From contig CANLLF010000002.1 of assembly GCA_947491935.1 (NCBI GenBank), positions 186,001-250,000 on the forward strand: a DNA stretch of 64,000 nucleotides, written 5' to 3'. Below are positions 29,319 through 39,154 of the stretch, piece after piece; positions within the stretch are counted from its first letter, which is position 1, and every line of letters begins with the position of its first letter. Position numbers and translations under genes: made by a program. The notes beneath the pieces are model-generated. The model made no database searches. It was given only the letters and a program-made list of their open reading frames with translations, and had not been told where the DNA came from. The stretch is from an uncultured Roseicyclus sp. GTDB taxonomy: Bacteria; Pseudomonadota; Alphaproteobacteria; Rhodobacterales; Rhodobacteraceae.

Positions 29319-29804
29319 GTGCGATGCGATTTCTGGCGATCAGCGGCTGCATTGCGGAATCCGCGCCATCTGATCGAGCCGGCGCATTCACGATTGGCTT
29401 CGAAAGGGATAGGTTCAACACGACCTGGTATCCGGCCCAAATCGGATCGTCCTTCGATGAGGAGGCCGGGTGGCTCGGCGATGCCAGCCCGGACGGGACA
29501 CTCGATCGCGATCCACAAATGGGGTCGGCCGCGTTGTTGTTAAGAACGGAGAGCATAGCGTTGGGTATCAGGACAGGGTCGTCCGCCGCCGAAGGTCGCG
29601 ACGCCGCGGCCGCAGGCGACGGTTCCAATGTGGGCGTTCTGGCGGGAATTGCGGAGGAACCGTATTTGACAACAGGAATTGCGTGCGGCTGCCGTGTGGC
29701 ACGCCATGTCGTCCAACGACAAGGGCCCTTAGTCTCCGTTGCGCGGGATTTGGTGCAATGAGACTCTCACCTATGTGTCAGGCAACCCAAGCGGGCGGGC
29801 GAAT

Positions 29805-31001
29805 ATGAAACAAACCTGGCGATGGTTCGGTCCCACCGATCCTGTTTCCATTCCTGATGTCCGACAGACCGGCGCTTCGGGCATCGTTTCGGCCCTCCAC
29901 CATGTGCCCAATGGGCAGGTCTGGACGCACGCGGAGATCAGGAAACGCCAACGGGAAATCGAAATGCCCGAAGGTGATCCGTCTGGTCTGACGTGGGATG
30001 TTGTCGAAAGCCTTCCGGTCTCGGAGGCGATCAAGTCGCAAAAGGGCCCTGTAAAGGAACATATTGAGGCGTACAGGCAAAGCCTTTCGAACCTGGCGGA
30101 ATGCGGCGTGCGCACGGTCTGCTACAACTTCATGCCGGTATTGGACTGGACACGAACGGATTTGCACCACCCGTTGCCCCATGGCGGCCATGCCATGCGG
30201 TTTGATCTTGTGGATTTCATCGCGTTTGACTGCTTTATCCTCGAAAGGCCCGGTGCGGTGCACGACTATTCGGCCGAGATCGTTGAGACAGCCCAGGCGC
30301 AGTTTTCGGATCTTGGCGGCAAGGGCTGTCGAAGGCTTATGGATAACATCGTTGCGGGCTTGCCGGGCGCCAACAATGCCTGGAGCCTTGATGATGTAAG
30401 GGAGTGCCTTGAGGCCTACCGTGGCACAACCCACGAAAGGCTTCGATCCAATCTCATCGATTTCCTGTCGGACGTTGTTCCAACAGCCGAACGGCTCGGC
30501 ATCCGACTTTGCTGCCATCCGGACGATCCGCCCTTTCCTCTGCTGGGTTTACCTCGGGTTCTGTCGACCGAACAGGACTACGCAGCCGTCCTGGGGGCCG
30601 TGGACAGCCCCTCAAACGGCGCCACGTTTTGCACCGGGTCACTGGGTGTTGCAGAAAAGTTCGACCCTGTGGCGTTCATCGCCCGGCTTGGCCATCGCAT
30701 TCATTTTGTTCATTTGCGCAATACGGCGCGCTCCGGTGCCTGCGATGGTCAGCGTCACAGCTTCACGGAGGCCGAACACCTAGGCGGCGACACGGATATG
30801 GTCGTGACCATTCGAGCGCTTCTGGCGGAAGAAGGTCGGCGCCGTGAAACCGGTCGGGCCGATTGCGAGATTCCCATGCGACCCGACCACGGCCACGCAT
30901 TGCTGAGTGATCTCGAGCGTCCCGGGCAACCGGGCTATCCACTCATTGGACGGATGCGCGGGCTTGCTGAGCTTCGTGGCGTCATGCTTGGCTGCTCCTA
31001 G
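29805..31001 (+). CDS. uxuA: Mannonate dehydratase
   Basis: MKQTWRWFGPTDPVSIPDVRQTGASGIVSALHHVPNGQVWTHAEIRKRQREIE ... CYNFMPVLDWTRTDL ... RLCCHPDDPPFPLLGLPRV. Confidence 0.94.
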   Translation: MKQTWRWFGPTDPVSIPDVRQTGASGIVSALHHVPNGQVWTHAEIRKRQREIEMPEGDPSGLTWDVVESLPVSEAIKSQKGPVKEHIEAYRQSLSNLAECGVRTVCYNFMPVLDWTRTDLHHPLPHGGHAMRFDLVDFIAFDCFILERPGAVHDYSAEIVETAQAQFSDLGGKGCRRLMDNIVAGLPGANNAWSLDDVRECLEAYRGTTHERLRSNLIDFLSDVVPTAERLGIRLCCHPDDPPFPLLGLPRVLSTEQDYAAVLGAVDSPSNGATFCTGSLGVAEKFDPVAFIARLGHRIHFVHLRNTARSGACDGQRHSFTEAEHLGGDTDMVVTIRALLAEEGRRRETGRADCEIPMRPDHGHALLSDLERPGQPGYPLIGRMRGLAELRGVMLGCS

Positions 31002-31346
31002 AGCACGGTAAGCGGAGCGCCCAAGCGTGATCGGTCTACCTTCGTCTGATGGTCGATCCATAGGCGGCGCCCAAGCGTCGGCTTGGGGCTGGTCTTTCGA
31101 GCAAGAAAAGTCGCAGTAAGAATGTTGCCAGACCACAAGGCCTGCCGCGTAAGCCCTTACCCGCAAAAGCATAGAGAGCTTCGGCTTCGCGACATACGTC
31201 ACCTATCAGAATAGCCCAGAAGCATTTGGGTGAACCAACGTCCATTTCGGTAGGCAACGTCGCCGCATATTGGACCAGCGCAACAACAGCAGGCCACACA
31301 ACTTTAACGGTCATTGGGTGGCTTCTTTCCTGGCAGTCGACGACAA

Positions 31347-31379
31347 CTGCACCTTAACTGCACCTTAACTGCGCCTTGG
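31347..31379 (+). repeat. Short tandem repeat, 3 x 11 bp (third copy diverged)
   Basis: ctgcaccttaa-ctgcaccttaa-ctgcgccttgg. Confidence 0.75.
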
Positions 31380-31462
31380 CACGTTCGATGCCGGTGGGGC
31401 AGGAGCCATTCCCCTCATCCGCTAGTGGCCGCTCTGACACACGGGGAGTATTCCGAAACCAC

Positions 31463-32575
31463 TCAACGCAATATTGTCTCTGCGATGGGTTGCGCGATGG
31501 GGATGAGGTGATTGTCAAAAGACCTTGGGTGGCTCCGCAGGAGTAGGGCTTGCGCAATGGCGCTCCAGCATCCAACGTCGCCGTCACCATTGGTAAAATA
31601 GAATCCAGATCCGAATTGACTGCTTAAACCACAGACATCAGGGGCAGCAATTGAGTGCACGAAAGCCCCGCTGGTCGTATTGAAAACCTGAACCACTCCA
31701 CCTCTTGGCGAGCTGATGCCGACCAGTTGGGTGTCGTTTGAAAAGGCGATACTGCCTGCATATCCCCTGAGCTCCAAATGATCTGCGTTGTCTGCTGCCA
31801 AGGGGGTGATGGGACCGCCGCTCTGATGCAGCCCAAGCAGCGCAGGGGCATCAAGTGGATCACCTTGCCACTGCATGGCCACGGCCACCGTCCCATCGGG
31901 TGCGACATCAAGATGGCGGATCGAGTTCATGCGGTAATCGGCGCCCAACTCCAACTGCTCCAACACTGCCCCGTCCGGAGACACGTAGCTGAGATTGGGG
32001 CGCATCGTCGGAAGGTTCAGCTTGGCCCTTCCGCTATCGGGGTGGGTTTCGATCCCGCCATTGGCAACGACGAGAGTGTCCGTGCCGGGGAGTCGAAGGA
32101 TGTCGTGGGGACCGATGCCACCCGATGCGATCTCACCAACACGGGTGTAGCCACGTTCGGCGTCCCAAATCCCGATAACACCGCGGGCGGCGTCAAAGTC
32201 ATTCTCGGTCGTGTAAAGCCTCGATCCGTCGGCGGAGAAGGTGCCGTGCCCGTAGAAGTGGCGCCCTTCCGGTGCAGTGATGCGGGCAATCTCCGCTCCC
32301 GTGCTGCAATCGATCGCCAGGGCGAACGTTCCGGGTCTGCGGGCGAAGGCGATGACCTGGGGGCGGATCGGATGGGCCGCGGCGGCGTGGCCCCGGGCGG
32401 GAAGGTCGACCTCGAATGTGATCTGCCCGGCCGTGCCGAGGCCACACAATGTGTAGACCCCATCGGGGCGGAGGGCGGCGGTGACGTAGGCCGGGTTTCC
32501 CGCATCGGCCCAGGTGGCTTTGGGCGCGAGGCCGGTGGCAAGAAGGCCAGCCAGGACGGCACGACGGGCAACCAT
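31463..32575 (-). CDS. DUF1513 domain-containing protein (beta-propeller-like, Tat-type leader)
   Basis: MVARRAVLAGLLATGLAPKATWA; FYGHGTFSADGSRLYTTENDFDAARGVIGIWDAERGY; IGPHDILRLPGTDTLVVANGGIETHPDSGRAKLN. Confidence 0.85.
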   Translation of the reverse strand: MVARRAVLAGLLATGLAPKATWADAGNPAYVTAALRPDGVYTLCGLGTAGQITFEVDLPARGHAAAAHPIRPQVIAFARRPGTFALAIDCSTGAEIARITAPEGRHFYGHGTFSADGSRLYTTENDFDAARGVIGIWDAERGYTRVGEIASGGIGPHDILRLPGTDTLVVANGGIETHPDSGRAKLNLPTMRPNLSYVSPDGAVLEQLELGADYRMNSIRHLDVAPDGTVAVAMQWQGDPLDAPALLGLHQSGGPITPLAADNADHLELRGYAGSIAFSNDTQLVGISSPRGGVVQVFNTTSGAFVHSIAAPDVCGLSSQFGSGFYFTNGDGDVGCWSAIAQALLLRSHPRSFDNHLIPIAQPIAETILR

Positions 32576-33567
32576 CAGTCACCATCCAGTGAGTTGAAGC
32601 CAGCCGAGACTCCAAGGCTTGGGCCCATCTGAGTCAGGATAAGCTGGCGCAACTCGTTGATCCGCTGCTGGATCACTTCGACACGGAACCGGCCTTGGGG
32701 GTCTGCCACGCTGGCCAAGGTCGGATCTTCCAGCCGCTCCAACCCCGAGATCACCGCGTCAAGGCCCGCGCGGACGTCAGCGTCAGGTGCTCCGACCATC
32801 AGAGCGTCTGCCAGTTCTGCCAAACCCTGCATAGAGACGATCAGGTTCTGGACAGACCGCTCAGACCTGCGGGCCTCCGCTCGGTTGGGACGGGGGCGGT
32901 CGAAGGTGCCAAGGGGGCGGCCAAGGCGGACATCCGCGTTGAACTCCAACCCGGTGGTCAGGGCGTTGAACAGGGCCCGCATCGCCTCTGCTTGCGATTG
33001 ATAGCGGTCGTTGCTGCCCGCCATGCGCATCAGATCGGCGTGGGTTTGGGTCCAATCCCGCTCCATTTCGGCGGTCGTCGTGGCGATGTCAGCAGCCATG
33101 ACCCGAACAAGATCACAACGGTAAATGGCGTCCCCTCTGGAGGAGATTTCGGGGTCGAACAGCAGGAATTCCATGGCGTAATACCCCCGCGCCGCGACGG
33201 AGACGCTGGCATAGTCCGAGGCGATCACAGGATCCCTGTCGTCGATCAATTGCGTCAACGCCCTGGGCGTCGCCCCTCGGCTGTCGGGCCAGAATGCCAA
33301 AGCAAAAGCCCGGTTGTCCGCCTCGAATGGTCCAAACCGCAGGTGGCTGACGTGGACCCAGGCATCGAAAGCTTCGTGGTAAGCCGCGACAAGCGCCGGG
33401 GACGTGCAATCCTCCGCCGCCAGTGCGAGGGCTTGGCTGGCTTCTGCAAGCTGCGTCACCCCTGGCAGGACATGGCTGTTGAGGGCTGCATCGATAGCGA
33501 TTTGGTGGTTCTGAGCGGTGGCTGCGGACGGCAGGGCGGCGATCAGGGCGAAGGTTGCAAATCGCAT
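32575..33567 (-). CDS. Imelysin-family (M75-like) protein, second copy
   Basis: Signal peptide; AYHEAFDAWVHVSHLRFGPFE...FWPDSRG...GYYAMEFLLFD; next to imelysin/DHOR genes. Confidence 0.82.
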   Translation of the reverse strand: MRFATFALIAALPSAATAQNHQIAIDAALNSHVLPGVTQLAEASQALALAAEDCTSPALVAAYHEAFDAWVHVSHLRFGPFEADNRAFALAFWPDSRGATPRALTQLIDDRDPVIASDYASVSVAARGYYAMEFLLFDPEISSRGDAIYRCDLVRVMAADIATTTAEMERDWTQTHADLMRMAGSNDRYQSQAEAMRALFNALTTGLEFNADVRLGRPLGTFDRPRPNRAEARRSERSVQNLIVSMQGLAELADALMVGAPDADVRAGLDAVISGLERLEDPTLASVADPQGRFRVEVIQQRINELRQLILTQMGPSLGVSAGFNSLDGD

Positions 33568-33568
33568 G

Positions 33569-35128
33569 TCAGAGGCTTTCGAGGAAGGTGATCAGGGCGG
33601 CGCGATCAGCGGGCGGCATGGCAATCACGGCCTCGCGGGAGGCCTCGGCCTCTCCACCGTGCCAGAGAATGGCTTCCAATAGGTTGCGCGCGCGGCCATC
33701 GTGCAGGAAGTAGGTATGGCCGCTCACGGTTTCCGTCATGCCGATCCCCCAAAGCGGAGCGGTGCGCCATTCGCGACCCGTGGCGCGGCCCTCGGGGCGA
33801 TTGTCGGCCAAGCCTTCGCCCATGTCGTGCAAGAGAAGGTCGGTGTAGGGCCAGATCAACTGGAAGCTGGTGGCCGGATCGCCTTCCTGCCTGTGGGTCA
33901 CGAAAGCGGGGGTGTGGCAGGCGGCGCATTGGACGGTGTGGAAGATTTCACGCCCCCGCAGGACGGTCGGGTCATCGACATCGCGGCGAGCGGGTACGCC
34001 GAGGTGCTGGCTGTAGAACGTCACCAGGTCGAGGCCGATATCATCGATCTCAAGCCCCTCCTGTTCGGGGTCGCCGCCATGCGCAGCACCCACACAATCA
34101 ATCTGCGCGGCGGTGCATTCACCCCAGCCGTTTGGATGCAGCGGATTGGAGATGCCGATATCACCGGCAAAGGCCCCGGCACTTTGTTCACGGATCGTGG
34201 GGTTGCCTGCCTTGTGGCCGAAGCGTCCCAACATCGGTTGGTCGTATTCGAGCGACCAGACGATCTGCGGCCGCCCTGAAATCCCGTCCCCGTCCAGGTC
34301 ATCCGGATCGGCATTGGCGAGGATGTCTTCAACGGGGATCGCTTCCAACAGGCCAAGGCCAATCATCTGGTTGGCGATACGGGGGCTGAGCATGGCGTCG
34401 GGGTGGAGGGGGCCGTAGCCGAGGGTCCCAGCAGTGTAGGTGGGGCGGCGGAGCGTTGCCATTTCGCCGCCGGACAGGGCAACCTCGACCTCTTCATATT
34501 CGATTTCGAGCGTGTATTCCGAGGCAAAGCCGGGAAGGCTGAAATCCTGCAACTGGGTGCCGTAATTCGGATCGCCCTGGGTGGCGATGTAGTCCGCGAT
34601 CTCGGACAAGGGGCCTGCGGTGATGGTCGGGGCCGGGATCGAAATCCGCAGGAACATCGACACGGAACCATCGTCTGGCCCTTCCGGCGGATGGCCCCGC
34701 CCGTCCTTGAGGTGGCATCGCTGGCAGGACCGTGCATTGTAGAGCGGGCCGAGGCCGTCACTCGCCAGGGTCGAGGCCGGGGCTGTCACCCAGAGCCTGC
34801 GGAACAGCCCGTTGCCCACGCGGAAGTTCAACTCATCCTCGAAGCTGAGGTTGTCCATGGGTTGAGAGAAGGCGTCCGCATTTTGACGGGGTCTGACCGT
34901 TCCCGCCCCGCCGGCATTTTCCTCAAACGGCAAGGCGACCGTAAAATCCACAGGCGGAGCTGTCACCGCCGCGATCCGGGCTCGTTCTTCATCGGTCCGT
35001 GGGATGACATCCAGATGCACGTCGGCCAGCTCGTCCCACGCGGACACCGGAAGGGTGGTATCGCTATGGGCGGTCAGGGCAACGCCGAGGGCAATGGAGG
35101 CGGCGAGAAGGGGGGCGGCTCGGTTCAT
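33569..35128 (-). CDS. Di-heme oxidoreductase family protein (DHOR)
   Basis: Two heme c motifs CQRCH and CAACH; FRRLWVTAPAS...GPLYNARSCQRCHLKDGRGHPP; HDMGEGLADNRPEGRATGREWRTAPLWGIG. Confidence 0.9.
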   Translation of the reverse strand: MNRAAPLLAASIALGVALTAHSDTTLPVSAWDELADVHLDVIPRTDEERARIAAVTAPPVDFTVALPFEENAGGAGTVRPRQNADAFSQPMDNLSFEDELNFRVGNGLFRRLWVTAPASTLASDGLGPLYNARSCQRCHLKDGRGHPPEGPDDGSVSMFLRISIPAPTITAGPLSEIADYIATQGDPNYGTQLQDFSLPGFASEYTLEIEYEEVEVALSGGEMATLRRPTYTAGTLGYGPLHPDAMLSPRIANQMIGLGLLEAIPVEDILANADPDDLDGDGISGRPQIVWSLEYDQPMLGRFGHKAGNPTIREQSAGAFAGDIGISNPLHPNGWGECTAAQIDCVGAAHGGDPEQEGLEIDDIGLDLVTFYSQHLGVPARRDVDDPTVLRGREIFHTVQCAACHTPAFVTHRQEGDPATSFQLIWPYTDLLLHDMGEGLADNRPEGRATGREWRTAPLWGIGMTETVSGHTYFLHDGRARNLLEAILWHGGEAEASREAVIAMPPADRAALITFLESL

Positions 35129-35185
35129 CTTGGCAATCTGGTGGGGTGAAACGACAAGTTTCGCCGCTTCACCCTGCATTGAGGG

Positions 35186-36448
35186 TTACTCGAAAACGGC
35201 GGACGGATTATCGAGGCTGTCGGAGCCCTCGAACGCAATCTCGCCAAGATCGAGCGCTGCCACGATGCGTTCAATGGTCTGGGTCTGCGCAATGAAGCCG
35301 TTCACACCCCCCATGATTAGGGCTTCACCGGCCTCATTGCCGCGTTCCAGCATCTGGTCGTAGGCAAAGCCCGCTTCCGCGGCGAGGACGATCTGGCCAA
35401 GCTCGCGCATCGTCTCGGACAGGCGGCTGCGCATTTCCATGTCGAGCGCCGGATCGATGGCGGCAACCAGATCGGAGAGCGACGGCCCGCTGACCACAGT
35501 GCCGTCGGCCCGGACGTATTCGCCCAAGTAGACATTCTGCACGCCGAGGCCATCAAGGTAGTGGTCGTTGTGGGTGTTGTCGGCGAAACAGGAATGCTCC
35601 TCCTCCGGGTCATTGAGCATGACGCCCAGGCGCATCCGCTCACCCGCGACTTCCCCATAGGAGAGCGACCCCATGCCGGTCAGCATCGCGCTGATCCCGG
35701 CGTCCGGATCGGCCACCACGGCAGCGCGCGCATCGCCGCCTTCGACCCATTGGGCCGCCATCCATTCCAGATCGCTGACCAGAAGCTCGGTCGCTGCGAC
35801 AAGGTATTCCGCGCGGCGGTCGCAGTTGCCGCCGGTACAATCCTCGCCCTGTGCAAAGTCCGTCCAGGGACGGTTGCCCGCACCGGGGGCGTGGCCGTTC
35901 AGGTCCTGACCCCAGAGCAGGAACTCGATAGCGTGGTAGCCCGTGGCCACGTTGGCCTCGATCCCGTCGGCTTCGTGCAGCGTTTCTTCCAGCAGCGCTG
36001 GTGTAATCATGCTGGCGTCGATCTCTGTCCCTGACAGCGTGAAGGAGACGTTGGCGATGACGTTGAGCGCGGCGAATTCGTTTTCGTCGCTCGGGCCACC
36101 ATAGCCACCGTCCACATAGTCGATCAGGCCTTCGTCCAGCGGCCATGCGTTCACCCGGCCTTCCCAGTCATCGACGATGGCATTGCCGAAGCGATACACT
36201 TCCGTTTGCTGGTAGGGCACCCGTGCGGCCAACCACGCGGCGCGCGCAGCGGTCAGTGCCTCAGCCGAGGGGGCCGCGACCAGTTCCGCAACGGCGTCTT
36301 CCAGCGCTTCGGCCGTGATCAGGCTGTCCTCATAGCCCGCTGCCGCGATATCGGCGTAGGTGGCCAAGACGTCGGCGGCGTCTTGTGCCGTCGCCGGTGC
36401 GGCCAGCAATGTGGCCAAGGCCGTTGTCGTGAGGATGGTTCTTTTCAT
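35186..36448 (-). CDS. Imelysin family iron-regulated protein (IrpA-like)
   Basis: Signal peptide; WLAARVPYQQTEVYRFGN; GYHAIEFLLWGQDLNG motif; EDCTGGNCDRRAEYL. Confidence 0.9.
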   Translation of the reverse strand: MKRTILTTTALATLLAAPATAQDAADVLATYADIAAAGYEDSLITAEALEDAVAELVAAPSAEALTAARAAWLAARVPYQQTEVYRFGNAIVDDWEGRVNAWPLDEGLIDYVDGGYGGPSDENEFAALNVIANVSFTLSGTEIDASMITPALLEETLHEADGIEANVATGYHAIEFLLWGQDLNGHAPGAGNRPWTDFAQGEDCTGGNCDRRAEYLVAATELLVSDLEWMAAQWVEGGDARAAVVADPDAGISAMLTGMGSLSYGEVAGERMRLGVMLNDPEEEHSCFADNTHNDHYLDGLGVQNVYLGEYVRADGTVVSGPSLSDLVAAIDPALDMEMRSRLSETMRELGQIVLAAEAGFAYDQMLERGNEAGEALIMGGVNGFIAQTQTIERIVAALDLGEIAFEGSDSLDNPSAVFE

Positions 36449-36769
36449 TGCGCAGTGTCCCTTTTGGTGCGGTCGGTTGGATCGACTGGCTGACGCATAG
36501 GCACTGGCTGGGTCGAAGTGAGTGTGTCGGTCAGGAATTCGAAGGACGGCGATGCATCCGTGTCGGAGCACATGCATTCCAACAGAAGCGCGCGCCGTCT
36601 GTTGCAGCATTGGTCCGAGTCCCGGTCCGCCATCCTCGAATTCCCTACAAGCGAGAGGGCTGACTCGCCCTATGCGGGCAATCCTGACTTGTTTAGTCGG
36701 ATAATGCAAAGCGAGATTGAGGGACGCGGGCAACATGTCGCGATATGACCGAATTTGGGCGCTGGCCCG

Positions 36770-37264
36770 CTAACCGGCTTCTAGTTCCTCAAAGAGCGCC
36801 CTGAAGGCCGTTCTCGCCCGCCCACGTTGCCTGACCGCGCGGGCGGCATCGAGGTTTGACAGCTCATTGCCGACGACGATCAAGCCCGCCATCCCAACCT
36901 CGTAGTGCGGTGTGCAGACATAGCCGTAAATCCCCGGAACACTCATCTCCAGCGTCAATTCTTCATCGACACCGCCGTTCCAAGGCTCGGCCCCCTCGGG
37001 GATCATCCCGCGCCGGGACGCGGCGTTGTGGCCTGCGTCGGTGGGAAGGAATGTCACCACATCGCCGAGGGCCACGTGCAGGATGGGTGGCTCGAACACG
37101 TTGATGTTCTGGTCATCCGAGCAAGCTGCGTTCAGCATCATGATTGTGCGATGTCCGGGCGGCATGTCGGGCATGGTGTTGGCAAGGCCCAGGCCCGTGA
37201 CGCCCGCAAAAGAACCAGCGGAGATGATGAAAAGGCGGCGGCTCGGATTAGTAGGCATGGACAA
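36770..37264 (-). CDS. Secreted cupredoxin, pseudoazurin-like
   Basis: Tat-like leader MSMPTNPSRRLFIISAG; GDVVTFLPTDAGHNAASRRGMIPEGAEPWNG ... YGYVCTPHYEVGMAGLIVVG copper-site pattern. Confidence 0.87.
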   Translation of the reverse strand: MSMPTNPSRRLFIISAGSFAGVTGLGLANTMPDMPPGHRTIMMLNAACSDDQNINVFEPPILHVALGDVVTFLPTDAGHNAASRRGMIPEGAEPWNGGVDEELTLEMSVPGIYGYVCTPHYEVGMAGLIVVGNELSNLDAARAVRQRGRARTAFRALFEELEAG

Positions 37265-38015
37265 GCAAATCCCTCCGGGGGCCTTCGGTCACTTCGATTT
37301 CCACCCCATACGTACGGGCAATCGCGTCACTGCGAAGGACAGTGTCGGGCGGCCCTTCGGCCAGGATGCGCCCTTCACCCAGGAGGATCAGGTGATCGGC
37401 GAACCGGGCCGCGAGGTTGAGGTCATGGAGTGCGACTAGCCCCGTGACCTGCCGGTCCGCGATGGCATCCCGAATGCGGCCTAGAACGTCCAATTGGTGC
37501 CGCAGATCGAGGGCGGATGTCGGTTCATCAAACAGGTAAACGTCAGAGCGGCGGACGAGGGCCTGGACGACCGAGATCATCTGGGATTGGCCGCCAGACA
37601 ACTCACTCACGTAAGCTTCCGACAGGTGCCCGATGCCGCCCCGGTGCAGCGCCTCCGCCACCGCGTCGATATCCGCGCTGCTGACCTTCCACCCACGAAG
37701 CTGCTTTTGGGCCATCATCACCACGTCGAACACTGTGAGCGCCGCGTTTGCCGTGAAGAATTGCGGCATGAAGCACACCTGTTGCAGACGCTTTCGGGTG
37801 GATAATTTGGCAAGGTCCTGATCGCCAAGGTGAACCTGCCCGCCGTTTGGCTTCAAGAGCCCGGCAATCAAGCGGAACAGCGTGGACTTGCCGGACGCAT
37901 TGGGACCGATCAAGGCGGTCAATTTGCCTGTGGGCAGTGGCGCGAAGCCCACGCCTTTCAGGATGGGCCGGGACCCATAGGCGAAATCCAGACCCGTGAC
38001 ATGTAGACCGCTCAT
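37248..38015 (-). CDS. Iron-siderophore-type ABC transporter ATP-binding protein
   Basis: LIGPNASGKSTLFRLIAGLLKPNGG Walker A; SELSGGQSQMISVVQALVRRSDVYLFDEPTSALDLRHQ. Confidence 0.93.
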   Translation of the reverse strand: MSGLHVTGLDFAYGSRPILKGVGFAPLPTGKLTALIGPNASGKSTLFRLIAGLLKPNGGQVHLGDQDLAKLSTRKRLQQVCFMPQFFTANAALTVFDVVMMAQKQLRGWKVSSADIDAVAEALHRGGIGHLSEAYVSELSGGQSQMISVVQALVRRSDVYLFDEPTSALDLRHQLDVLGRIRDAIADRQVTGLVALHDLNLAARFADHLILLGEGRILAEGPPDTVLRSDAIARTYGVEIEVTEGPRRDLLVHAY

Positions 38016-39085
38016 TGCCAGTGTCTTTTGCGTTGGGTGAGGATGAGAGAGATGAAGAACGGGATGCCGATCAGCGACGTGATCATACCGATTGGATAGA
38101 CGACGCCCGGCGTGATGGACTTCGACGCGATAGAGGTGCCGGACAGGATCAGTGCCCCGCATAGCGCTGAGAGCGGCAGGAAGCCGCGTTGATCTTCGCC
38201 CACGATCATCCGGGCGATATGCGGTCCCACAAGGCCCACGAAGGCAATCGCGCCGACGAAGGACACCGCGACCGCCGAGAGCAGCGAGACCCCGGCAAGA
38301 ACAGCAAGGCGCAGCCCGCTGACATTGACGCCCAGGGCTGCAGCCTTGTCCTCCCCCATCCTGAGCGCCGTCAGGGCCCAAGATTTGTAGACAAAGTAAG
38401 GTAGCACAACTGCCAAGAGGGCGACGCAGATGCCGACCTTCTCCCACGTGGCCCGGGCAAGTGAGCCCATCTGCCAGAAGATAAGCTGAGCCAGTTGAAT
38501 CTCTGACGCACCGTATTGCAGGAACATCAACAGCGCGTTGAAGGTGAACAGCATGGCGATGCCAACAAGGATCATCGCCTCGGGCGACACCCCGCGCAGA
38601 CGGGTGAACGCGAACAGGCCGAGCGAGGTCAGCATCGCCACGACGAACGCATTCACCGTCACGAACAGACCACCCACACCGGGGATCAGCGACCAGCCCA
38701 GAACGATGGCAAGGGCGGCCCCGAAACTGGCGGCGGACGAAAGCCCAAGCGTGAACGGGTCCGCCAGCGGGTTGTTGAGGATCGTCTGCATCTCGGCCCC
38801 AGCCACGCCAAGCATGGCGCCAACGGCAACAGCCATCAGGGCGACTGGCAGGCGAAGGTCCCAGATCACGACTGCTTCGTTTGTGGTGGCGACGGTGGGT
38901 TGCAGGATCACTTGGATCACGCGCCCGATGCTCGCGTCAAACGGACCGGAGACGATATCCAGCAGAACGGTAAGGCAGAGGACCGCGATGGCTGAGCCGA
39001 CGATCAGGATGCGTTTTGTGATGGACTTTCGGTAGCCGGTCGCGATGTCGGACGCACTTGGTCCGAGCAAAGGTGTATCTGGCAT
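38012..39085 (-). CDS. FecCD-family ABC transporter permease
   Basis: IWDLRLPVALMAVAVGAMLGVAGAEMQTILNNPLADPFTLGLSSAASFGAAL ... GLVGPHIARMIVGEDQR. Confidence 0.94.
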   Translation of the reverse strand: MPDTPLLGPSASDIATGYRKSITKRILIVGSAIAVLCLTVLLDIVSGPFDASIGRVIQVILQPTVATTNEAVVIWDLRLPVALMAVAVGAMLGVAGAEMQTILNNPLADPFTLGLSSAASFGAALAIVLGWSLIPGVGGLFVTVNAFVVAMLTSLGLFAFTRLRGVSPEAMILVGIAMLFTFNALLMFLQYGASEIQLAQLIFWQMGSLARATWEKVGICVALLAVVLPYFVYKSWALTALRMGEDKAAALGVNVSGLRLAVLAGVSLLSAVAVSFVGAIAFVGLVGPHIARMIVGEDQRGFLPLSALCGALILSGTSIASKSITPGVVYPIGMITSLIGIPFFISLILTQRKRHWQ

Positions 39086-39154
39086 GGGTTTGATCCTGAT
39101 GGAGAGATTGGCGGCGACCCAAGACGCGCTCGGCCCGCCGCTATGGTCCGCTCG

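Noticed and set aside
31039-31047. ccttcgtct match to the 3' end of tRNA-Ser as a possible attR
   Set aside because: Only 9 nt, and the rest of the tRNA end does not match; expected by chance.
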